Source: an uncultured Muribaculaceae bacterium (lineage in GTDB: Bacteria > Bacteroidota > Bacteroidia > Bacteroidales > Muribaculaceae). From it: a DNA stretch of 10,386 nucleotides. The stretch spans positions 1 through 10,386 of the forward strand of contig CAJUAF010000036.1 in NCBI GenBank assembly GCA_910584365.1. Reading direction: 5' to 3'. The position numbers were made by a program, and so were the translations under genes. The notes below the pieces were generated by a model. That model was given only the letters and a program-made list of their open reading frames with translations. It was not told the DNA's origin and did no database searches. This document shows, one piece after another, positions 6,068-10,386 of the stretch (position 1 is the stretch's first letter; each line of letters opens with the position of its first letter).

Positions 6068-8383
6068 TCAGAAGCGGTGCTTTTCTTCGTTGGCGGCTCC
6101 ACGGCCCCGGTATCGCGACCTGGCGGAGTTGAAATTATATCTCAGAGTCAGGGACAGGTCGCGGGTGTCGTAGAATTTTCTTACTGACACGCAGCTCAGG
6201 GCATCATATGATGTGAATTCCTGGCGGCTGGTATCGAAAACATCGTCCAACTGTAATTTCAGATTCCAGCTGTCGCCGGCAAACGATTTATAAAGGGCCA
6301 TGTTGCATTGCCAGGTTGAACTGACATACAGGTTTTCCGAATTCCCGGAGGTCCTGGCGGAAAAATCCACGTTGAACCAGATGTCTCCCGGCAGGTGCAG
6401 GGAATTGTTGAACCGGAATACGCCCATCGGTTTGTCGAGTTTCAGGATTTCATCCCTGTGTGTAAGCCGGAAGTCCTGCACCTGCAATCCCGCCATAAAC
6501 GACGGATGCCAGCAATTAAAAAATGTCGGGGAATAGCTGGCATAAGCACCCCAGGCACTGAACCTCGGCATATTCACCATCGTCAGCAACGACACATCGT
6601 CGTCGCCGGGATATTGCATGGTTTGCCACATAAAATAGTTGTCGGTTGAGGAATATTCCAGTTCCAGGACAAAATTTTTCCACTGTGCGGCGGCCGACGT
6701 ATAGTCGCGGTAAACCGGCCTGAGATTCGGATTCCCGGATTCGTAGAGATATCTGTCGATATACTTTACTGCGGAACTGAGCTGTTCGAAAGCCGGACGG
6801 GATGTCTTGCGCGTATAAGATACCCGGGCTCTGACATTTCCGACAGGGAAGGAGATGGAGGCCGAGGGTGCAAGGTTGTGATATTTCCGGCTGCTGTCAT
6901 CCTTGATGCGGCCGAACTCCCTGTATTTTGAATCGGTGTACTCCCATCTCAGGCCTACGCTCGCCGACACCGGGCCGAAAGACTGTTCTGTCTCTGCGAA
7001 TAGGGCCGAGGTAATCTCGGTGATTTTGACGTCATTGTCCGATATGTAGTCGGCATTGCCTGTATACCGGTCTGTCCTGAAAATATCGCTGACCTCCGTT
7101 CCGAACCGGAAGCTCCCTTTCCAGACAGGGAGACTTGCAATGATATTCCCGGCAAGCAGACGGTTGATGACATCGTTGCTGGTGATGAAATTACGCATTG
7201 GGTTGGCCGAGGAGAATTCTGTCTCGTCATTGCGGCGGTCGTTAATCTGCCATAATGCGTCGAAATTGGCCGACAGATTCCATTGGCCGATATCGCCGGA
7301 ATAGTAGAAGTTCAGAAGATGCTGTCGGTTATGACGTTTTCCCGCCGACTGTTCGTTTAGGTTCTCTGAAAAACAGTTGTCAATGAACCGGTCGGTCAGC
7401 GAAGACCCTTTAGAGGTGGATGGTTTGAAGGAGAAGTCATAATAGAGGCCCGTGTCATGGGTGCCGGAATTGTAGTTCAGTCCGATTTTTCCCTGATATA
7501 CGGGATATACGGCAAAGTCATCTCCCGAACTGTTTTTGATGATAGTCCCGGATCTGAAATATTGGGTGGTGGAATTGGAGAAACGGGGACGTTCGCGGTA
7601 ATTTTCATAGTTCAGAAGACCGAAAATGTCGAATCCGTTTTTCCGGTAATTGAGATTTGTCTGTTGGAAAAGGTAGGCGTAATGTTTGTACCCGAGGGTG
7701 GTACGGTCGTTCAGCGAGAAACCCTCACCGACAGGTGTTATTGTCTTAATCCTGATTACGGCATTGACCGTCGAGGCGTATCTTGCACCCGGAGCTGTCA
7801 CCACATCCACGCTCTTGATTCTGGCAGATGCCAGTTGGTCGAGTTCCGAGGGGTCGCGTACCTGGCGTCCGTTGATGTATATGAGAGGTTCACCTCTCCC
7901 GAGGACTTCGATGTCATAACCGCTTCTTGAGACAAACGGCAATTTCCCGAGTACGTCCAGGGCGGTCCCGGCGACTGCAAGACCGGTCCCGGTCACGTCA
8001 ACCTGGATGCCGTCCCCTTTCAGCTTGGCTACCGGGCGCGACCCCTTTACGGTCACCTCTCCGAGCGAATATGATGCGGGCGTCATCCGGATCTCTCCGA
8101 CTGCGGAGCCGTCTGTGGAGATAGTCTTTTCTTCGAAGCCCAATGCCGATATCCTCAGTATCAGAAGAGTGTCCGGACCCGAAACGGCGAATTTTCCGGT
8201 AACGTCGGTAACCGTGCCGTCAATAAGAGTGGAATCTCCGGGCGCAAGCAGACTGACCGTCGCGAATTCCAATGGTTGGCCGGCATCGTCGGTGATGATC
8301 CCCCCGTAGCGCCGGATATCGGCGTAGAGGGTGTTGGCAGTAAGGCAGAGCAGTAGCCCTGTCATTAATTTCTTTAATGACAT
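6068..8383 (-). CDS. TonB-dependent receptor-like outer-membrane beta-barrel protein, third gene of the ECF sigma operon
   Basis: The 771-residue protein has a signal peptide (1-21, ending NTLYA). A CarboxypepD_reg-like beta-sandwich follows at about 26-102 (GGIITDDAGQPLEFATVSLL, LGF). A plug domain covers about 138-215, with LDVLGKLPFV at 142-151, LIYINGRQV at 167-175 and APGARY at 197-202. Residues from about 222 form a barrel rich in alternating aromatic strands; the last strand is near LSLTLRYNF and the final residue is Phe. This matches the 'outer membrane beta-barrel family' (PF14905-like) of Bacteroidetes TonB-dependent proteins. LGEV at 107-110, before the plug, could be a weak TonB box. 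There is no STN signalling domain before the sandwich, and no SusD partner gene beside it, so a glycan-uptake SusCD role is unlikely. Substrate unknown. It starts 31 bp after the anti-sigma gene and is presumably co-transcribed with it. Confidence 0.9.
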   Translation of the reverse strand: MSLKKLMTGLLLCLTANTLYADIRRYGGIITDDAGQPLEFATVSLLAPGDSTLIDGTVTDVTGKFAVSGPDTLLILRISALGFEEKTISTDGSAVGEIRMTPASYSLGEVTVKGSRPVAKLKGDGIQVDVTGTGLAVAGTALDVLGKLPFVSRSGYDIEVLGRGEPLIYINGRQVRDPSELDQLASARIKSVDVVTAPGARYASTVNAVIRIKTITPVGEGFSLNDRTTLGYKHYAYLFQQTNLNYRKNGFDIFGLLNYENYRERPRFSNSTTQYFRSGTIIKNSSGDDFAVYPVYQGKIGLNYNSGTHDTGLYYDFSFKPSTSKGSSLTDRFIDNCFSENLNEQSAGKRHNRQHLLNFYYSGDIGQWNLSANFDALWQINDRRNDETEFSSANPMRNFITSNDVINRLLAGNIIASLPVWKGSFRFGTEVSDIFRTDRYTGNADYISDNDVKITEITSALFAETEQSFGPVSASVGLRWEYTDSKYREFGRIKDDSSRKYHNLAPSASISFPVGNVRARVSYTRKTSRPAFEQLSSAVKYIDRYLYESGNPNLRPVYRDYTSAAAQWKNFVLELEYSSTDNYFMWQTMQYPGDDDVSLLTMVNMPRFSAWGAYASYSPTFFNCWHPSFMAGLQVQDFRLTHRDEILKLDKPMGVFRFNNSLHLPGDIWFNVDFSARTSGNSENLYVSSTWQCNMALYKSFAGDSWNLKLQLDDVFDTSRQEFTSYDALSCVSVRKFYDTRDLSLTLRYNFNSARSRYRGRGAANEEKHRF

Positions 8384-8414
8384 GATGGGATGGAATTAAA
8401 TGATTGTCAGTGGT

Positions 8415-9566
8415 CTATAATCCTCCGGCGACAATCCAGGCCGCGGAATCCGTTTTTTGCAGGGCGATATTGTGGCGTTGGATTGAACCGTCCCTCAGAC
8501 GCAGAGTGTACGGGACAAAAGTAGAGTTTTCCGAGCCGGAGGTAAAAGAACTGCCGACAGAGACAAGTTTCGCTCCGTGGAATCGGTTGCGGTAGATATC
8601 TGAAATCTCCGGGCGCAGCACCATGTCAAGCACAGAGCGGTCCCAATTCGAAAAAGCGTTCAGAACTACGGCGGCCGTTTCTTCCGCACTCAATCCCCTG
8701 ATACCGGTCGGCAGATTTTCGGTCTCGATAAAATGTATATCATCAGGGAGGCGGCAGATATCTTCCTGGGGTTGGTTATAGCTTAAAGCGGAAATTTTCA
8801 GCACGACTGTCTCCCGGTTTCCGGCGAGAACGCTGACAGTGGCGCGTTTCAGTCTTTTTGTTTCGGCATCGATGACATACCGGCGGATATTCTCCGATTC
8901 GGCAATAGAAGTGTTTAGCAGATATGTATTTTCGAAATTTCCCTGCGGGGTGGCGTGGACCGTCAGGTGGATGTCATTACCCAGCTTCGTAACCTTATAT
9001 TCGGTGCCGTTGTCTTTCGTGCATCCGGCCAGTTCGGTTTCCAGTATCCTGTATGGGGTCAACAGATTTGCCAGATAGCCGATGACATCCTCTTTGTCGG
9101 TGTGTCTGAGATGCATACCTAAATTCAGTGACGGCATCCAGAGGTATATGTCCTCGCGGTTTCCAACGGCAATTCGCCCTCCTTTATCGATTCTCCACCG
9201 GAGGGTGGAATCGGCGCCGGCGGCTTCTATGCGATGGCTTACGAAATCCTCATGTATGTCGATATAACGAAAGTTTTCGACAGGGCGTGTTCTGATATCC
9301 ACAACCATTTCGATGTTGCCGGCATTCCGCAGTGCTTCGATTGCCTCGGCAAGGATGTCCCGGGCCGACAGACCGGAAGGGAGCAGGATAAAGATCAGCA
9401 TGGCGGCCACGGCTCCCAGGCTGAAACTGCCCCACATCCAGGTGCGCCGGATATGCTTCGCGCGATCTCTGTCGAGTGCCAGCCGCACCCGATGGCGCAG
9501 CTCATCGGAGGCCTTGATATCGCGGCGGGGCATGAGCGATTCTCTTATATCCTTATAGTCTTCCAT
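8415..9566 (-). CDS. single-pass membrane protein, probable anti-sigma factor with periplasmic sensor region
   Basis: The 383-residue protein has a short charged N-terminus (1-42, with RRDIKASDELRHRV at 14-27), one transmembrane helix (about 43-62, WMWGSFSLGAVAAMLIFILL) and a large periplasmic part. Topology and its place 12 bp after an ECF sigma gene suggest an anti-sigma factor: the cytoplasmic segment would hold the sigma factor and the periplasmic part would sense. Residues about 66-280 are rich in beta strands carrying IDI, WRI, YLWMPSLNLGM and YKVTKLGNDIHLTV stretches; this recalls LolA/RseB-like folds, but only by inspection. About 291-383 (LSAEETAAVVLNAF, FVPYTLRLRDG, WIVAGGL) look like a separate small domain, possibly NTF2-like. 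It does not look like FecR, and I see no HxxxCxxC zinc motif in the cytoplasmic segment. The protein could have another membrane role; the anti-sigma call rests mainly on context. Confidence 0.6.
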   Translation of the reverse strand: MEDYKDIRESLMPRRDIKASDELRHRVRLALDRDRAKHIRRTWMWGSFSLGAVAAMLIFILLPSGLSARDILAEAIEALRNAGNIEMVVDIRTRPVENFRYIDIHEDFVSHRIEAAGADSTLRWRIDKGGRIAVGNREDIYLWMPSLNLGMHLRHTDKEDVIGYLANLLTPYRILETELAGCTKDNGTEYKVTKLGNDIHLTVHATPQGNFENTYLLNTSIAESENIRRYVIDAETKRLKRATVSVLAGNRETVVLKISALSYNQPQEDICRLPDDIHFIETENLPTGIRGLSAEETAAVVLNAFSNWDRSVLDMVLRPEISDIYRNRFHGAKLVSVGSSFTSGSENSTFVPYTLRLRDGSIQRHNIALQKTDSAAWIVAGGL

Positions 9567-9578
9567 ACTTTCGGTTAT

Positions 9579-10067
9579 TTATTCAATGAATTGTTTTCTC
9601 AGTTTCTCCATGCCAGATTTATACCGCGATTTGGCCGTAGACTGCGGTATAGAAAGGATAGCGCTTATTTCCACAAATGAAAGCCCGTCAATCACGTTCA
9701 TGCGGATTACATCGGCTTCCCGGGACGGCAACCTTTCAAGACAGGCATTGATGCGGTCGGCCTCTTCCAGGTCAAGGACGCTATCGGTAGTGTCCTCGAT
9801 GTCGATTGATTCAAGAGAAACAGGTTCTCTCCCTTTCTCCCGGCTCCTGTCGAGACAAAGATTATGCACCGTCCGGAACAGATACATCCTGACACTTCCG
9901 GGCTGGATGTCCGCCGCTTCCCTCTCGAGAATCTTCAGAACTGCTTCATAAACAACATCTTCAGCCTCAACGCGATTACTTAGCCGATAATACGCGAAGC
10001 GCACGAGATAGTCGAGATTATCCTCGATTATCCTGTTTATGTTTCTGCGTCTTAATTTGTTAAACAT
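9579..10067 (-). CDS. ECF-type RNA polymerase sigma factor
   Basis: This 162-residue protein is typical in length for group 4 (ECF) sigma factors, with regions 2 and 4 only. Region 2 covers about 15-80: DYLVRFAYYRL (19-29), the acidic EAEDVVYEAVLKILE (34-48) that contacts core polymerase, and the region 2.3/2.4 stretch around MYLFRTVHNLCLDRSR (61-76). A linker rich in Asp/Glu (86-104) precedes region 4 (about 107-160), with LERLPSREADVIRMNVIDG (110-128) and the helix-turn-helix FVEIS..LSIPQSTAKSRY (131-149) that reads the -35 element. It is first in the operon; the membrane protein starts 12 bp downstream, as in many sigma/anti-sigma pairs. ECF operons often activate themselves. No housekeeping TAnnTTTG promoter was seen in the 157 bp upstream, which fits autoregulation but does not show it. 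Confidence 0.95.
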   Translation of the reverse strand: MFNKLRRRNINRIIEDNLDYLVRFAYYRLSNRVEAEDVVYEAVLKILEREAADIQPGSVRMYLFRTVHNLCLDRSREKGREPVSLESIDIEDTTDSVLDLEEADRINACLERLPSREADVIRMNVIDGLSFVEISAILSIPQSTAKSRYKSGMEKLRKQFIE

Positions 10068-10224
10068 AGCCGGTTGTTGATGATGCTTCTACAATATAAG
10101 ACGGAATCACGCCGGAATCGACGAAAATCAATAGTTAAAAAATATAAACGTCGGTTTTGGGGGATTCATGATCAGTACGGGAATATTTATAATGCAGGCT
10201 AATATGTTTCGGAAGCTGTCAAAT

Positions 10225-10275
10225 AAAAATGCGGAGTCCCAGACATCATTATGACGTCTGGGACTCCGCATTTTT
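10225..10275 (-). terminator. strong terminator with 20-bp perfect stem
   Basis: Positions 10225-10244 and 10256-10275 are perfect inverted repeats around an 11-nt loop. The stem has a GC-rich core and AAAAAT/ATTTTT ends. On the minus strand it lies 12 nt past the stop codon of the partial gene at 10288-10386 and runs into a further T-rich tract, so it should end that gene. It also separates that gene from the sigma operon, which must therefore have its own promoter within about 10068-10224. Confidence 0.9.
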
Positions 10276-10287
10276 ATGGTGTGGTCT

Positions 10288-10386
10288 TTATTGTTTCTCT
10301 TTGCACTCTGGATCGGCCTGGATGGCGGCGCAGGGGGCGTTGTCAGGGGTCAGTGAAAGTCGGACCGCTTTGTTATAGAGTGCGTT
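10288..10386 (-). CDS. C-terminal 32 codons of an unidentified protein (partial, 5' end off the right edge)
   Basis: One minus-strand frame is open from the window edge to TAA at 10288-10290. It encodes NALYNKAVRLSLTPDN, then APCAAIQADPECKEKQ. The following strong terminator and the reasonable composition support a real gene end. The amphipathic ALYNKAVRLSL stretch is compatible with a final TPR-type helix, but 32 residues are too few for a family call. It runs in the same direction as the sigma operon but is separated from it by the terminator at 10225-10275. Confidence 0.6.
   Translation of the reverse strand, partial: NALYNKAVRLSLTPDNAPCAAIQADPECKEKQ

Noticed and set aside
7457..7930. 157-codon plus-strand open frame opposite the receptor gene
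   Set aside because: Antisense to a well-supported beta-barrel protein; no start signal or family features.
10346..10352. GGGGTCA heptamer near the right edge as the other end of the left-edge IS
   Set aside because: It is a single copy with no 24-nt periodic partners, and it lies inside the open frame of the partial gene at 10288-10386.

Overview
The window looks like chromosome from a Bacteroidales bacterium, possibly Muribaculaceae-like (lineage inferred, not tested). The reasons are: Bacteroidetes-type promoters (TTG/TTTG, 19-20 nt, TAnnTTTG), start codons without Shine-Dalgarno sequences, a giant BspA-type leucine-rich-repeat surface protein with an 'NLQG' C-terminal tail, and a TonB-dependent outer-membrane receptor with a carboxypeptidase-regulatory-like N-terminal domain.

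Layout. Positions 1-91 look like the outer end of an IS21-type insertion sequence: three GGGGTCA repeats at an exact 24-nt period, with the body of the element off the left edge. Next comes a CAT-anticodon tRNA on the minus strand (204-277) with its own promoter (314-345) and terminator (147-180). From 278 to 1426 there is no convincing gene. The first half is AT- and purine-rich with short tandem repeats, a G-quadruplex motif and an orphan terminator-like hairpin. A good promoter at 797-826 then opens a leader of about 600 nt before the next gene.

Positions 1427-5875 (+) encode a 1,482-residue secreted, modular BspA-like LRR protein with Ig-like (Big_2-type) domains. It contains a 1,101-bp in-frame tandem duplication and seven copies of a VP...YK...W..F cap motif. 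A long hairpin (5954-5994) separates it from a convergent minus-strand operon.

The minus-strand operon reads, in transcription order, ECF sigma factor (10067-9579), single-pass membrane protein that is probably its anti-sigma factor (9566-8415), and TonB-dependent receptor-like beta-barrel (8383-6068). The gaps are 12 and 31 bp. It resembles a Fec-type surface-sensing cassette, but the receptor lacks the N-terminal signalling domain such cassettes use, and the membrane protein does not look like FecR. Its periplasmic part may instead carry a LolA/RseB-like sensor and an NTF2-like C-terminal domain; these fold guesses are inference. The operon is isolated upstream by a 20-bp perfect-stem terminator (10225-10275), which ends another minus-strand gene of which only the last 32 codons are visible (10288-10386).

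No CRISPR array, rRNA or complete mobile element is present. The most unusual parts are the receptor cassette with its non-FecR membrane protein, the duplicated and partly homogenised LRR protein, and the long gene-free leader region.
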